The notes beneath the pieces were generated by a model. That model did not search any database. It was not told where the DNA came from and was given only the letters and a program-made list of their open reading frames with translations. 64,000 nt of DNA from Polaromonas sp. (GTDB lineage: Bacteria; Pseudomonadota; Gammaproteobacteria; Burkholderiales; Burkholderiaceae_C), in the NCBI RefSeq assembly GCF_012927455.1, contig NZ_JABBPE010000004.1:62001-126000 (forward strand). The letters run 5' to 3'. Shown piece by piece: positions 34,717 to 43,899 of this stretch (position 1 is its first letter; each line of letters starts with the position of its first letter). The translations under genes were made by a program, and so were the position numbers.

Positions 34717-35922
34717 TTACCGCTTTTCCAGGTAAAGCCAGCGGTACATCGGCTCTGCCAGCAGCAGCACCGCCGCCAGCCGCGTGACATGAAACGCCGT
34801 CACCACTGGCACCCCAAGCTGCAGCACCTTGGCGGTGATGGCCATCTCGGCAATGCCCCCCGGCGAAGTCCCCAACAACAGCGTCGCCCAGTGCAACTGG
34901 GTGACCTTTGCCAGCAGCCAGGCCAGGCCGGCGCACAACACAATCATGGCGACCGTGGCCAGCGCCACCGAAGCCAGCCAGCGCGGCGCCATATGCACAA
35001 AGCCACGGGTAAAGCGCACCCCCAGGCTGATGCCAATCAGCAGTTGCGCGGCATTGCTCAGGCCTTGCGGCAGCGCTGACAGCGTGATGCCGCTGGCCGT
35101 CAGCAGCAAGGCAACGGTGAGCGCGCCAATAAACCACGGGTTGGTACGCTTGAGCTTGAGCATCAGCCAGCACCCGCCGCCCGTCAGCACGGCCAGCAGC
35201 GCCAGCCCAGGCGCGCTCACTTCGCGCGCCCCCGGCAGCGTGCTGTCCAGGCCGTGCAACCCCGCCCACTGAAAACCGAAGGGAATGATCAGCGTGACCA
35301 GCAGCACGCGCAGGCTGTGCGCCGAGGCCACCAGATCGGTCTGCGCGCCGTGGCGCTCACCCATCAGCGTCATTTCCGAAGCGGCCCCTATGGGCGCTGC
35401 AAAGTAGGTGGTGGTGCGCGACAAGTCCAACACATGAAATTTCGCGCGCCACGCTGAAGGCGCCACCCCGACCGAGCCGGGCCGGTGGTGCAGCCAATAA
35501 AGCCACTCGCCGAAAACCAGCCCAAGTGCCAGCGCCCAGACAATATTGAGCGCAATCGCCCACCACAGGCCGGCCACCAGCGCGACGACTTGCGGCGTGA
35601 AATACAGGCCGAGCGCGCAGCCGATGATCCATTGGCCGGCATTGCGCAGCGGTATCCAGCTGGCGGTCGGGCCGCCCAGCATGGACGCTGCGGCCGTCAG
35701 CACCAGCGGACCGATCATCCAGGGCAGCGGAGTCCCCAGCATCACGCACAAGCGGGCTGCAGCCCAGGCCAGCAGCAGCGTGCCGATAACCCGGGCGATG
35801 GGCGCTTTTGAAAGCAGGGAAAATCGTGTGGCGGTTTTAAAAGGCATGAAACTTAGTGGAAAACCGGCGGACAGGTAGGACAACAGAGCAATCTGACTGG
35901 ATTTGGGGTAGAACCGCCGCAA
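34717..35922 (-). CDS. AbrB-family membrane transporter-like protein
   Basis: A 401-residue protein with roughly ten to twelve transmembrane segments in two repeats, as expected for the AbrB duplication family (once annotated 'putative ammonia monooxygenase'). Each half has the LGTPLPWMIGPLVLTA / LLGTSPGGIAEMAITAKVL type motif. Its function is unproven, but transport is likely. The ATG at 35847 (MPFKTATRF) may be the true start; no ribosome site decides this. Confidence 0.82.
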   Translation of the reverse strand: MRRFYPKSSQIALLSYLSAGFPLSFMPFKTATRFSLLSKAPIARVIGTLLLAWAAARLCVMLGTPLPWMIGPLVLTAAASMLGGPTASWIPLRNAGQWIIGCALGLYFTPQVVALVAGLWWAIALNIVWALALGLVFGEWLYWLHHRPGSVGVAPSAWRAKFHVLDLSRTTTYFAAPIGAASEMTLMGERHGAQTDLVASAHSLRVLLVTLIIPFGFQWAGLHGLDSTLPGAREVSAPGLALLAVLTGGGCWLMLKLKRTNPWFIGALTVALLLTASGITLSALPQGLSNAAQLLIGISLGVRFTRGFVHMAPRWLASVALATVAMIVLCAGLAWLLAKVTQLHWATLLLGTSPGGIAEMAITAKVLQLGVPVVTAFHVTRLAAVLLLAEPMYRWLYLEKR

Positions 35923-35983
35923 AACCGGGGTTAAACCGGGCTTACACCGGGTTGATACGCACGCAAAGCATTAGTATCCACCG

Positions 35984-36907
35984 ATGTCTTACATCCATCC
36001 AAAATTGAAATTACTTGCTTCCTCACCACGCACCACGTGTTTTGCGCTTTGCGCCGCTGCGCTGCTGCTGGCTGGCGGCTGCGCCGGCCGCCCCGAGGCG
36101 CCCATCCTCCAGTTGTCTAGCGGCAGCGCCGCCGCGGCCATCAGTAGCCGGCTCAATGCCGTGCTGCCTGCCGATGTGCTGCTGCTGGGTGAGCAGCACG
36201 ATGCGAAGGAACACCAGCAGATCGAGCAGCAAGTGATTGCCGATCTGGCGGGGCGCGGCCTGCTGGCAGCGGTGGCGCTGGAGATGGCCGATACCAGACT
36301 GAGCACAGCCGCGCTCAAACCCAGCGCGACCGAGCAGCAGACCCGCGATGCGCTGAAATGGAACGACAAGGGCTGGAAGTGGGAGGCTTATGGACCGGCG
36401 GTGATGACGGCGGTGCGCGCCGGCGTGCCGGTGCTGGGCGCCAATTTGCCGCGCACCGAGCTGCAAGCCAGCATGGCCGACAGCACGCTGGACGTTTTAT
36501 TGCCGGGACCGGCGCTGAAAACGCAGCAGCAAAGCATCCGCATCGGCCACTGCAACATGCTGCCGGAAAGCCAGATCGCGCCCATGACGCGCATTCAGAT
36601 TGCCAAGGACGTGACCATGGCCAACACGCTGAGCCAGGCGGCCCTTCCCGGCAAGGTGGTGGTGCTGCTGACGGGCAGTGGCCATGCCGACCGCCTGCTG
36701 GGCGTGCCGCTGCATCTGCGGGCCGACCTGACAACCAAGTCGGTTTTGCTGCGCGCCGTGAATGCCCACGGCGACGGGCCGAAGGCGGCTTTTGACAGCA
36801 TCTGGCCGACGCCGGCCGTGCCCGAGGTTGACTACTGCGCCGGGCTCAAGGATCAACTGGCGCCGGCCGTCAAACCCAAGCCCGCCGGCGCCATGACCCC
36901 AAATTAA
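35984..36907 (+). CDS. ChaN-family lipoprotein (heme-binding type)
   Basis: A 307-residue lipoprotein with lipobox LLAGGC (Cys33). The ChaN/DUF399 core is recognisable: DVLLLGEQHDAKEHQQIEQQ, VALEMADT near residue 100, then VVVLLTGSGHADRLLGVPL near the end. Campylobacter ChaR/ChaN proteins bind heme and are linked to iron uptake. The family also resembles EreA/TraB hydrolases. No iron gene is adjacent. It converges with the aminotransferase gene. Confidence 0.85.
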   Translation: MSYIHPKLKLLASSPRTTCFALCAAALLLAGGCAGRPEAPILQLSSGSAAAAISSRLNAVLPADVLLLGEQHDAKEHQQIEQQVIADLAGRGLLAAVALEMADTRLSTAALKPSATEQQTRDALKWNDKGWKWEAYGPAVMTAVRAGVPVLGANLPRTELQASMADSTLDVLLPGPALKTQQQSIRIGHCNMLPESQIAPMTRIQIAKDVTMANTLSQAALPGKVVVLLTGSGHADRLLGVPLHLRADLTTKSVLLRAVNAHGDGPKAAFDSIWPTPAVPEVDYCAGLKDQLAPAVKPKPAGAMTPN

Positions 36908-36958
36908 GCCAAAACCTGCCGGAGTGAGTCGTCTTGGGCGGGGCCGTGCGGCCGGCGC

Positions 36959-38299
36959 TCAGGCGTTCTTGCGAATGGAAGCGGCCACCACCTCGACAAT
37001 GCGCTCGATGTGCTCTTTCTCAATGATGTAGGGCGGGCAGATCACGATGTTTTCACCGGCCGGTCGCACCAGCACGCCGTGGTGGTAGCAGTCCATGAAA
37101 ATGTCATAGGCGCGCTTGCCCGGTGCGCCGCTAATTGATGACAGCTCGACCGCGCCCGCCAGCCCGAGGCTGCGAATGCCGATCACGTTGGGCAGGCCCT
37201 TGAAGCCGCTGTGCACGGCGTCGCCCAACAACTTTCCCATCTCGCCGGCGCGTTCAAAAAGTTTGTCCTGCTTGAACAAAGTGAGCGTGGCGATGGCCGC
37301 CGCGCACGCCACCGGGTGGCCCGAGTAGGTGTAGCCATGAAAGAACTCCACCGCATAGTCGGGGCTGTTGGCATTGGCATTCATCATGGTGTCGTAAATG
37401 CGGTCCGAGCAGATCACGCCGCCCAGCGGAATCACGCCGTTGGTCACGCATTTGGCAAAATTCAGCATGTCCGGCACCACGCCGTAATAGTCGGCGCCGA
37501 AGTTGCAGCCCAGCCGGCCAAAGCCGGTGATGACCTCGTCAAAAATCAGCAGGATGCCGTGCTTGTCGCAGATCTCCCGCAAGCGCTTCAGGTAGCCCTT
37601 GGGCGGCAGGTACCAGCCGGCACTGCCAGCCACCGGCTCGACAATAACGGCCGCCACATTGCTGGCGTCGTGCAGCGGCAGGATGCGGTTTTCCAGCTCC
37701 AGCAAAATGTCTTCCTGCCACACCGGCTCTGCACCATTGATATAGGCATGGTTGACTGGGTCATGGATGAAGCGCATGTGGTCAACGCGCGGCAGCATGG
37801 CCGAACCATAGACCTTGCGGTTGGCCGGAATGCCGCCCACGCTCATGCCGCCAAAGCCGACGCCGTGGTAGCCCTTCTCGCGGCCAATGAATACATTGCG
37901 GTGCCCCTCGCCGCGAGCGCGGTGGTAGGCCAGCGCTACTTTCAGCGAGGTATCAGCCGCCTCTGAGCCGGAATTGCAAAACAGCACCTTGTTCAGGTCG
38001 CCCGGCGCCATGGCGGCAATCATTTCGGCGGCCTTGAACGCCTGGTCGTTGCTGGCCTGAAACGCCGTCGCATAGTCCAGCGTGTCGAGCTGCTTCTTGA
38101 TGGCTTCATTGATGGGCTTGCGGTTGTGCCCGGCACCCACGCACCACAGACTTGAAATGCCGTCCAGCACCTGACGACCGTCGTGCGTCGTGAAGTGCAT
38201 GCCGTCGGCAGCCACGAAAATACGCGGATCTTTCTTGAAGCTGCGATTGGGGGTAAAGGGCAACCAGTGGTGATCCATGTTGAAGTCTTGATAGGCCAT
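36959..38299 (-). CDS. Omega-amino acid--pyruvate aminotransferase
   Basis: A 446-residue class-III PLP aminotransferase. The opening HWLPFTPNRSFKKDPRIF, FCNSGSEAADTSLKVALAYH (phosphate binding), IFDEVITGFGRLG and the PLP lysine in NFAKCVTNG (Lys283) are all in place. The family transfers the amino group of beta-alanine or similar omega-amines to pyruvate. AGGAG lies 7 bases before the ATG at 38299; the frame runs on to 38977, overlapping purU, but that part is a shadow. The upstream region has three 11-base tandem repeats. Confidence 0.92.
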   Translation of the reverse strand: MAYQDFNMDHHWLPFTPNRSFKKDPRIFVAADGMHFTTHDGRQVLDGISSLWCVGAGHNRKPINEAIKKQLDTLDYATAFQASNDQAFKAAEMIAAMAPGDLNKVLFCNSGSEAADTSLKVALAYHRARGEGHRNVFIGREKGYHGVGFGGMSVGGIPANRKVYGSAMLPRVDHMRFIHDPVNHAYINGAEPVWQEDILLELENRILPLHDASNVAAVIVEPVAGSAGWYLPPKGYLKRLREICDKHGILLIFDEVITGFGRLGCNFGADYYGVVPDMLNFAKCVTNGVIPLGGVICSDRIYDTMMNANANSPDYAVEFFHGYTYSGHPVACAAAIATLTLFKQDKLFERAGEMGKLLGDAVHSGFKGLPNVIGIRSLGLAGAVELSSISGAPGKRAYDIFMDCYHHGVLVRPAGENIVICPPYIIEKEHIERIVEVVAASIRKNA

Positions 38300-38369
38300 G
38301 TCGGTCTCCTGCGTCAGTTGGTGTTGAAGATGCTCGAATGCGAGGCAGACCTGCATTCTGGCACTCTTG

Positions 38370-38400
38370 CGGCTGGCATACGGCTGGCATACGGCTGGCA
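38370..38400. repeat. 11-base tandem repeat between aminotransferase and purU
   Basis: CGGCTGGCATA twice, then CGGCTGGCA. Units are one helical turn apart, in the divergent promoter region, so they could be a regulator's binding array. Confidence 0.8.
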
Positions 38401-38461
38401 ACTCGCCGCTGACCGGCCCAGAAGCGCGTTGGCGAACGCCACCTGCGACAATCCATCCCCT

Positions 38462-39310
38462 ATGAATCACGCTTATATCCTGACCCTGTCCTGCCCCGAC
38501 CGCAGGGGTATTGTTCATGCCGTGTCCGGTTTCCTGTTCGAAAACGGCGGCAATATTGAAGAGGCCGCGCAATTCAACGACCATGACACGGGCCTGTTTT
38601 TCATGCGCGTGCAGTTTGCCTGCGAGCAGTTGGCGCACGAGCAACTGTCCGCCCGGCTGGCGGTCTTTGCCGAGCCTTTCCAGATGGAGTGGAAGCTGCA
38701 CGACAGCGCGCAGCCGATGCGCACCGTCATTCTGGTCAGCAAGGAAGGCCATTGCCTGAACGACCTGCTGTTTCGTGTCAAGTCGGGCCTGCTGCCGCTG
38801 GACATCCGCGCCATCGTCTCCAACCACCGCGAGTTCTACCAGCTCGCGGCCAGCTACAACATCGCTTTTCACCACCTTCCGGTGACGGCGGCGGGCAAAG
38901 CGCAGGTCGAGGCCAGGCAGCTGGAGATCATCGAGTCCGAAGGCGCCGAGCTGGTGGTGCTGGCGCGTTATATGCAAATCCTCTCACCCGCGCTGTGCGG
39001 CAAGCTGGCGGGCCGGGCCATCAACATCCACCACTCGTTTCTGCCCAGCTTCAAGGGCGCCAAGCCTTACTACCAGGCGCATGACCGCGGCGTCAAGCTG
39101 ATAGGCGCCACCGCCCACTATGTGACGGCCAATCTCGATGAAGGCCCGATCATCGAGCAGGATGTGGCGCGCGCCGACCACAGCAAGACGGTGGAAGACC
39201 TGACCGCCATGGGCCGCGACACCGAGAGCCAGGTGCTGGCGCGGGCGGTAAAATGGCACAGTGAACACCGGGTTCTCCTCAATGGTCACAAAACTGTTAT
39301 TTTTAAGTAA
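38462..39310 (+). CDS. purU: Formyltetrahydrofolate deformylase
   Basis: A 282-residue enzyme: an ACT domain (about 5-80; ILTLSCPDRRGIVHAVSGFL) followed by a formyl-transferase domain with NIHHSFLPSFKGAKPYYQA near residue 182 and the catalytic Asp in ANLDEGPIIEQD. It hydrolyses 10-formyl-THF to THF and formate, balancing one-carbon pools. The ATG at 38462 matches the family start. It is divergent from the aminotransferase gene. No ribosome site is obvious within 15 bases upstream. Confidence 0.95.
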   Translation: MNHAYILTLSCPDRRGIVHAVSGFLFENGGNIEEAAQFNDHDTGLFFMRVQFACEQLAHEQLSARLAVFAEPFQMEWKLHDSAQPMRTVILVSKEGHCLNDLLFRVKSGLLPLDIRAIVSNHREFYQLAASYNIAFHHLPVTAAGKAQVEARQLEIIESEGAELVVLARYMQILSPALCGKLAGRAINIHHSFLPSFKGAKPYYQAHDRGVKLIGATAHYVTANLDEGPIIEQDVARADHSKTVEDLTAMGRDTESQVLARAVKWHSEHRVLLNGHKTVIFK

Positions 39311-39425
39311 CCCCCACGCTCCCCACTGCGTGTGGTTCGCTGCCCCCCGAGGGGGCCCTGCGCCTGCGGCCCGGCGAAGCCGGTTCCGCGGCCCCTGCTG
39401 GGGGGATGCGGGGGCGGGCTGGCGG
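39311..39425 (+). repeat. Family B dispersed repeat, intergenic
   Basis: CCCCCACGCTCCCCACTGCG is followed by GCTGCCCCCCGAGGGGG and a GC-rich tail. It fills the gap between purU and the LysR gene, so the LysR frame seems to open at 39332, but that extension is repeat sequence. Confidence 0.85.
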
Positions 39426-39460
39426 CCGTTGGCCTGCTCCTTTGCGAGTCGCTACTAAAT

Positions 39461-40360
39461 ATGGCCAGCGCAGCGCGCATTCCCCCGATTCAGTGCCTGC
39501 TGACCTTTGAAGCGCTGGCGCGACTGCGCAGCGTGACCCAGTCGGCCGAAGAGCTTTGCGTGACGCCCAGCGCGGTCAGCCACCGCGTCAAGCAGCTCGA
39601 GCAAATCATCGGAACCAAGCTGTTTGGCCGGGCCGATTTTTCGCTGACCACTGAAGGCAGCGAGTACCTGGCGCATGTGCGCGAGGGCCTGGCCACACTG
39701 CAAAAATTTCCCGGCGCGGCCGGCCAAAGCGCCACCCCGGGCAAACGCAAGCTGCGGCTCGCCGTCACGCCCACTTTTGCGCGCTCCATTTTGATTCCAC
39801 GGCTGCGCCAGTTTACCGACGCCTACCCCGAGATCGACCTGACGCTGCAGGTGTCGATTCCGCTGCTCGATGTGGTGGCCGAAGACGCCGACCTGATGGT
39901 GCGCTTCGGCGCCGGGCGTTATGCCGATGTCGAGCATGTCTGCCTGATGCAGGACGAAGTGGCGCCGCTGGCCTCGCCCACCTTCGTGCGCGAGCATGGG
40001 CCCTTCGAGGCGGCCGAGGACCTCGAGGGGGAAAGCCTGCTGCGCTCGCCGCTGGAGCCCTGGCGCACCTGGTTTACCGCCCACCAGCTCGACTGGCCTG
40101 AACCGCAGGACGGCTCTCAGTTCAATGACATCGGCCTGATGTGCGACGCCGCCGCCGCCGGCATGGGCATTGGCCTGGTCCGTCTGAAACTGGGCGCACC
40201 CTGGCTGGAAAACGGTTCGCTGGTCCGCCTAGGCAACAACGCCGTATTTGGCAGCAACACGGCCAGCCCGCACGCGCATTACCTGTGCTGGCGCACCGGC
40301 ACCATGGACCGCTGGGAGTGCACCGCGTTTGCCGACTGGCTGCGCAAGAGCCTGGGCTAG
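39461..40360 (+). CDS. LysR-family transcriptional regulator (GcvA-like)
   Basis: A 299-residue LysR protein. The N-terminal winged helix (PPIQCLLTFEALARLRSVTQ, then CVTPSAVSHRVKQLE) covers about residues 7-65. The substrate-binding domain starts at LRLAVTPTFARSILIPRLR near 96. The ATG at 39461 follows the family B repeat; it lacks a strong ribosome site. Similar to GcvA-type regulators. It is tandem with purU and near the aminotransferase; no divergent partner gene points to its target. Confidence 0.88.
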   Translation: MASAARIPPIQCLLTFEALARLRSVTQSAEELCVTPSAVSHRVKQLEQIIGTKLFGRADFSLTTEGSEYLAHVREGLATLQKFPGAAGQSATPGKRKLRLAVTPTFARSILIPRLRQFTDAYPEIDLTLQVSIPLLDVVAEDADLMVRFGAGRYADVEHVCLMQDEVAPLASPTFVREHGPFEAAEDLEGESLLRSPLEPWRTWFTAHQLDWPEPQDGSQFNDIGLMCDAAAAGMGIGLVRLKLGAPWLENGSLVRLGNNAVFGSNTASPHAHYLCWRTGTMDRWECTAFADWLRKSLG

Positions 40361-40389
40361 CGCCAGCTGCTGCACTTCAATTATTTGGT

Positions 40390-40444
40390 AAAACTGGCTG
40401 TAGCCCAATAACCACGGGCGCAAGAAGCTATATTATTAATAGCA
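40390..40444 (-). repeat. Family A dispersed repeat, intergenic
   Basis: On the minus strand: GCTATTAATAATATAGC, then TTCTTGCGCCCGTGG and TGGGCTACAGCC. Read in the frame used by coding copies it has the stop CAA-TAA. It separates the convergent LysR and response-regulator genes. Confidence 0.85.
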
Positions 40445-40478
40445 AACCAGGCGCTGACCGGCGTGATTCCGGCAACGG

Positions 40479-40922
40479 CTATTTGCCCTGGACAGCGTGA
40501 TTGCGGGCGATGGCCTCATTCTGGGCCAGCTGGACGTCGGCATTCTGGTGAAAAGCGGTCTGCTTGATGCAGTAGGCAAACAGCTCGTCAAGCTCGCTGG
40601 ACTTATCAAAGACCTCATCGGCTCCCAGCTCAATCGCCCGCCTGCGGATTTCCGGCGTAGCGTAGTTGGTCAGAACCACCACGTGCTGATACGGCTCCCG
40701 TTTTCGGCAGCCAGCCAGCACGCCCAAGCCCGTACCCTCCTTCAAGAATAGGTCGACGATGGCCAAATGCCACTGGCCGTCGTTTTGCGCCAGCCAGCGA
40801 CTGGCTTCGGCCTGGGTCGCGCCATGACTGCAGACTTCTACATCGGCTATCTCGCGCAGCGATTCGATCAGGTTCTCCAGAACAATCTGGTTGTCTTCGG
40901 CGAGGTAAGTGATGAGTGCCAT
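40479..40922 (-). CDS. Single-domain response regulator (receiver only)
   Basis: A 147-residue CheY-like receiver. Acidic pair Glu9/Asp10 (LAEDN), phospho-acceptor Asp57 (AIVDLFL), Thr85 (VLTNYA) and Lys107 (FDKSSE) are all conserved. The last ~25 residues are a polar tail without an output domain. It would be phosphorylated by an unidentified kinase and act through protein interaction. The kinase fragment at 34.4 kb is too far and too decayed to be its partner. Confidence 0.88.
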   Translation of the reverse strand: MALITYLAEDNQIVLENLIESLREIADVEVCSHGATQAEASRWLAQNDGQWHLAIVDLFLKEGTGLGVLAGCRKREPYQHVVVLTNYATPEIRRRAIELGADEVFDKSSELDELFAYCIKQTAFHQNADVQLAQNEAIARNHAVQGK

Positions 40923-41159
40923 GGTGGTATTGGGGTTGCTGCGCTGGCCGGCGACAACGCATCATTAACCCGGCTGCTTTCCTCAAACTACCTTAGGCTC
41001 AAGCAAAACAAAAACTGCCGTCCATTGGCTCGCATGGAAGTAGGACAAGCCTTGCTTCGCCCGCCTTCGCGTGTGCAAAGGCGCCGCCAATAAAGCTGCG
41101 ATCCTGGTACGGGCGCTTTGCCACGGCTTCGACAAGCCGCCGGTTACGCGGGACCAGGC

Positions 41160-42008
41160 CTAAAAATGCTCGTGCGGCGCCAGATAGCGCCACTGGCCTA
41201 TCGGCAAATGGCCCAGGTTGACGCGGCCAATGCGCACCCGCTTCAAGCCGGTCACAAACAGCCCGACCTGCTCGCACATGCGGCGAATCTGGCGCTTTTT
41301 GCCTTGCTTGAGGACAAACCGCAGTTGCTCGGGGTTTTGCCAATCGACTTGCGCGGGCTTGAGCGCCTCGCCATCCAGACTCAGGCCGTCGCGCAGCAGC
41401 GCCAGCTGTGCGCGCGGAAACACCGCCTGCACGTTGACGGTTTCAGCACCGTAACTGACGCGCACCAGATACTCTTTTTCCATGTCCGAATCTTCGCCGA
41501 TCAGCTGGCGCGCCACCCGGCCGTCCTGCGTCAGCACCAGCAGGCCAATCGAGTCGATATCGAGCCGGCCGGCCGGTGCCAGGCCGCGCAGCTGCTCATG
41601 GCCCCAGCGCATACGGCTGTTGCATTCGCTCCAGCGATTTTGCGGCTGCACCAGCACCACGGCCGGCTCATGGCCGTCTTCGGCCTGACCGCTGACATAG
41701 CCGACCGGCTTGTTGATCAGGATGGTGACCTGCTGGCGCTGCTGCTGCTCAGCCTCGCGCGCCACCTCGATGCGCGCATCGAGCGCGACCGGCTGGCCCA
41801 TCACGGCGGGCACGCCGTTGACGCGGACCCAGCCGCGCGCAATCCAGTCATCGCCTTCGCGGCGCGAGCAAAGGCCCAAATCGGCCATGCGCTTGTTCAG
41901 CCGCACGGTCACGGGCACGCTGCCTGGCGCTGGCGCCGGGGCTTTAGGGATGCGTACCGCTGTGCCCGCAGATTGCGGCGTTGTCTTGGGTTTTGATGAA
42001 TCTTGCAT
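41160..42008 (-). CDS. rluF: RNA pseudouridine synthase, RluF/RsuA type
   Basis: A 282-residue enzyme: an S4 RNA-binding domain (about 37-85; VRLNKRMADLGLCSRREGDD) followed by an RsuA-type catalytic domain with the active-site Asp in APAGRLDIDSIGLLVL and the GKKRQIRRM motif near residue 244. The RluF/RluB/RluE/RsuA group modifies single uridines in 23S or 16S rRNA. RluF (23S U2604) is the best guess, from the KPVGYVSGQ loop; the exact target is not provable. The sequence just before the ATG is a family A repeat, so there is no normal ribosome site. Confidence 0.8.
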   Translation of the reverse strand: MQDSSKPKTTPQSAGTAVRIPKAPAPAPGSVPVTVRLNKRMADLGLCSRREGDDWIARGWVRVNGVPAVMGQPVALDARIEVAREAEQQQRQQVTILINKPVGYVSGQAEDGHEPAVVLVQPQNRWSECNSRMRWGHEQLRGLAPAGRLDIDSIGLLVLTQDGRVARQLIGEDSDMEKEYLVRVSYGAETVNVQAVFPRAQLALLRDGLSLDGEALKPAQVDWQNPEQLRFVLKQGKKRQIRRMCEQVGLFVTGLKRVRIGRVNLGHLPIGQWRYLAPHEHF

Positions 42009-42009
42009 T

Positions 42010-42064
42010 TGCTATTTATTTTATAGCTGACTGCGCCCGTAAATAATGGGCTACAGGCATATTT
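42010..42064 (+). repeat. Family A dispersed repeat at the rluF start
   Basis: TTGCTATTTATTTTATAGC, then TGACTGCGCCCG and TGGGCTACAGGC. The repeat begins within two bases of the rluF ATG, so it occupies the leader and ribosome-binding region of that gene. Confidence 0.85.
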
Positions 42065-42122
42065 GGTATGTAATTTTGGGCAGTTTGCGTTTCAACATGG
42101 CAGCTGGCGGCGAGCGACCGCC

Positions 42123-42154
42123 GTTTCCGTGTTTCCGTGTTTCCAGGTTTCCGT
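42123..42154. repeat. 8-base tandem repeat, four units
   Basis: GTTTCCGT, GTTTCCGT, GTTTCCAG, GTTTCCGT. No coding frame depends on it. Confidence 0.85.
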
Positions 42155-42526
42155 GCGTCGGTGTTTGCACCGCGCCGCGCCTGCCTGCAGCTGTTGTCGC
42201 CGATGGCCTCGCACAAACGCGGTCCGTGCTGCTGAAGCTATCGGGTCCAAATCTTCCTGAGTCTTGATTTTGCGCCCCTTGGCATTTTGAGCCCAACCGC
42301 CCCGGTCGAGTGCCGGTTTTGGGCCGGTCAAAAAAAATACGTATCGTTTTGGGACAGTTCGTCGCCTAAGCGGTTTGCCGAGTTGGTTTAGCCCGGTGTT
42401 TTCCCTTAAAGCCGGACTATTTCAGACTTAGGACTATTGTTTTTTTTTGGGCGATTGCGCTTAATGACATACCAAATTTTTTTGGATCATTCTTAGACAT
42501 TTGACTTTTACAAAGGGGAGCAAACC

Positions 42527-43804
42527 ATGAAAGCAGGCAGACCACTGCTGGCGCTTGTCGCCGCAGGACTGGCTTTGGGCGCCGCCGCCCAATCCGGCAA
42601 AGACAACATCGCCAATCTCAAGCAGATGAAGGTGTCGGGTACCGATCTGAACATTCCGTCAATTCCGCAAGAGGGCAAAAACGCCGACGCGATTCGATCC
42701 AACCTGAAGCGCATCAAGCTGCCGCCAGGCTTCAAGATTGACCTGTATGCGGTGGTTCCCGACGCACGCCACATGGCGGTCGCCCCATCGACCAACATGC
42801 TGTTTGTAGGCACGCGCAAAACCACGGTGTGGGCCGTGACCGATCGCAATGGCGCTGGCGCGGCCACTGAAGTCAAGGCGTTTGCCCCTTCGCTGAACTT
42901 CAAGGTGCCTAACGGCGTGTGCTGGACCAAGGACGGCTTTCTGGTGGTGGCCGAGCACAACCGCATTCTCAACTTTCCGGCCGCCGAGTTTTTCTATGAA
43001 GGCCCGGATGTTGCGGTAATTGAAGTGGTGGCGCAAGGCAACCTGATTCCGGTCGAAGAAGAGTCGTACAACCACGGCGCGCGCGTGTGCCGGGTTGGCG
43101 ACGACGGCAAGCTGTATGTCAGCCTAGGCCAACCCCACAATGTGCCGCCCGCCGGCAAGGTCGACTTGTACAGCAAGCTGGGCATAGGCGGCGTTTTGCG
43201 CATGGACCCGTTTGACGGCTCCAAGCGCGAAGTGTTCGCGCGCGGCATCCGCAACTCGGTCGGCATGGACTTCAACCCCAAGGACAAAACCCTGTGGTTT
43301 ACCGACAACCAGACCGATGGCCTGGGCGATACGGTGCCTCCTGGCGAACTCAACCGTGTGACGGCCGTCGGTCAGCACTTTGGATACCCCTACTGGAACG
43401 GCAAGTTCAAGGTGGCGGGCAGCGCAGCGGCAGCCGATCTGAAGGACATGAAAGAGCCGCCCAACACGGTGCCACCCCAGCTTGAGTTCCCGGCGCACCA
43501 GGCGCAACTGGGCATGACCTTCTACAGCGGCAAGCAGTTCCCGGCCAAATACCAGGGCGGCATGTTCATTGCCGCGCACGGCTCCTGGAACAGCACCAAG
43601 GCGACCGGCGCGTTGATCAACTTCGTTCCTGTCAACGCCGACGGTTCGGCCGGCAAGGCCGAGATATTCGCCGAAGGCTGGCTGGACAGCGAGACTGGTA
43701 CCTACCGCGGCCGCCCGGTCGACGTGGCGCCCATGAAGGACGGCTCGATACTGATCTCCGACGACTACGCCGGCGCGATTTACCGCGTCACCTACAGCAA
43801 CTGA
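42527..43804 (+). CDS. Sorbosone dehydrogenase-family beta-propeller (PQQ-type)
   Basis: A 425-residue exported protein (signal peptide residues 1-21). Repeated NGVCWTKDGFLVVAEHNRI, YNHGARVCRVGDDGKLYVSL and GIRNSVGMDFNPKDKTLWF segments form the six-bladed propeller shared by PQQ-dependent soluble glucose and L-sorbosone dehydrogenases. These oxidise aldoses or aldehydes in the periplasm and pass electrons to a cytochrome c. A cytochrome c gene follows directly (96 bases), supporting that role. GGGGAG precedes the ATG. The substrate is not determined. Confidence 0.85.
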   Translation: MKAGRPLLALVAAGLALGAAAQSGKDNIANLKQMKVSGTDLNIPSIPQEGKNADAIRSNLKRIKLPPGFKIDLYAVVPDARHMAVAPSTNMLFVGTRKTTVWAVTDRNGAGAATEVKAFAPSLNFKVPNGVCWTKDGFLVVAEHNRILNFPAAEFFYEGPDVAVIEVVAQGNLIPVEEESYNHGARVCRVGDDGKLYVSLGQPHNVPPAGKVDLYSKLGIGGVLRMDPFDGSKREVFARGIRNSVGMDFNPKDKTLWFTDNQTDGLGDTVPPGELNRVTAVGQHFGYPYWNGKFKVAGSAAAADLKDMKEPPNTVPPQLEFPAHQAQLGMTFYSGKQFPAKYQGGMFIAAHGSWNSTKATGALINFVPVNADGSAGKAEIFAEGWLDSETGTYRGRPVDVAPMKDGSILISDDYAGAIYRVTYSN

Positions 43805-43853
43805 TGTCCCCGCGCCCCGGTCGGTTCGCCGGCTCGGGGCGTCAATGACCATC

Positions 43854-43876
43854 ACGGGGACTTGAACAGTCCCCGT
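43854..43876 (+). other. Intercistronic hairpin before the cytochrome c gene
   Basis: A perfect 9-bp stem (ACGGGGACT / AGTCCCCGT) with a 5-base loop lies between the dehydrogenase-like and cytochrome genes. There is no T tract, so it is more likely an mRNA stability or processing element than a terminator. Confidence 0.5.
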
Positions 43877-43899
43877 TCGTATTTGGAGGCAAGAAAATC

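Larger units (their letters stand above)
42009..42526. other. Intergenic region with two kinds of repeat
   Basis: More than 500 bases without a gene. It holds a family A repeat directly at the rluF start, an 8-base tandem repeat (42123-42154), and AT-rich DNA near 42430-42500 that probably carries the promoter for the sorbosone-dehydrogenase-like gene. Confidence 0.65.

Noticed and set aside
36959..38977. 672-residue version of the aminotransferase
   Set aside because: The extra N-terminal part is antisense to purU, while AGGAG and the family start support 38299.
39332..39460. N-terminal extension of the LysR gene
   Set aside because: The extension is translated family B repeat; the regulator fold starts at the ATG at 39461.
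40999..41343. 114-codon minus-strand frame downstream of rluF
   Set aside because: It overlaps rluF in another frame, with no start signal or homology.
42123..42154. CRISPR-like array
   Set aside because: Units are 8 bases, contiguous, without spacers; it is a simple tandem repeat.
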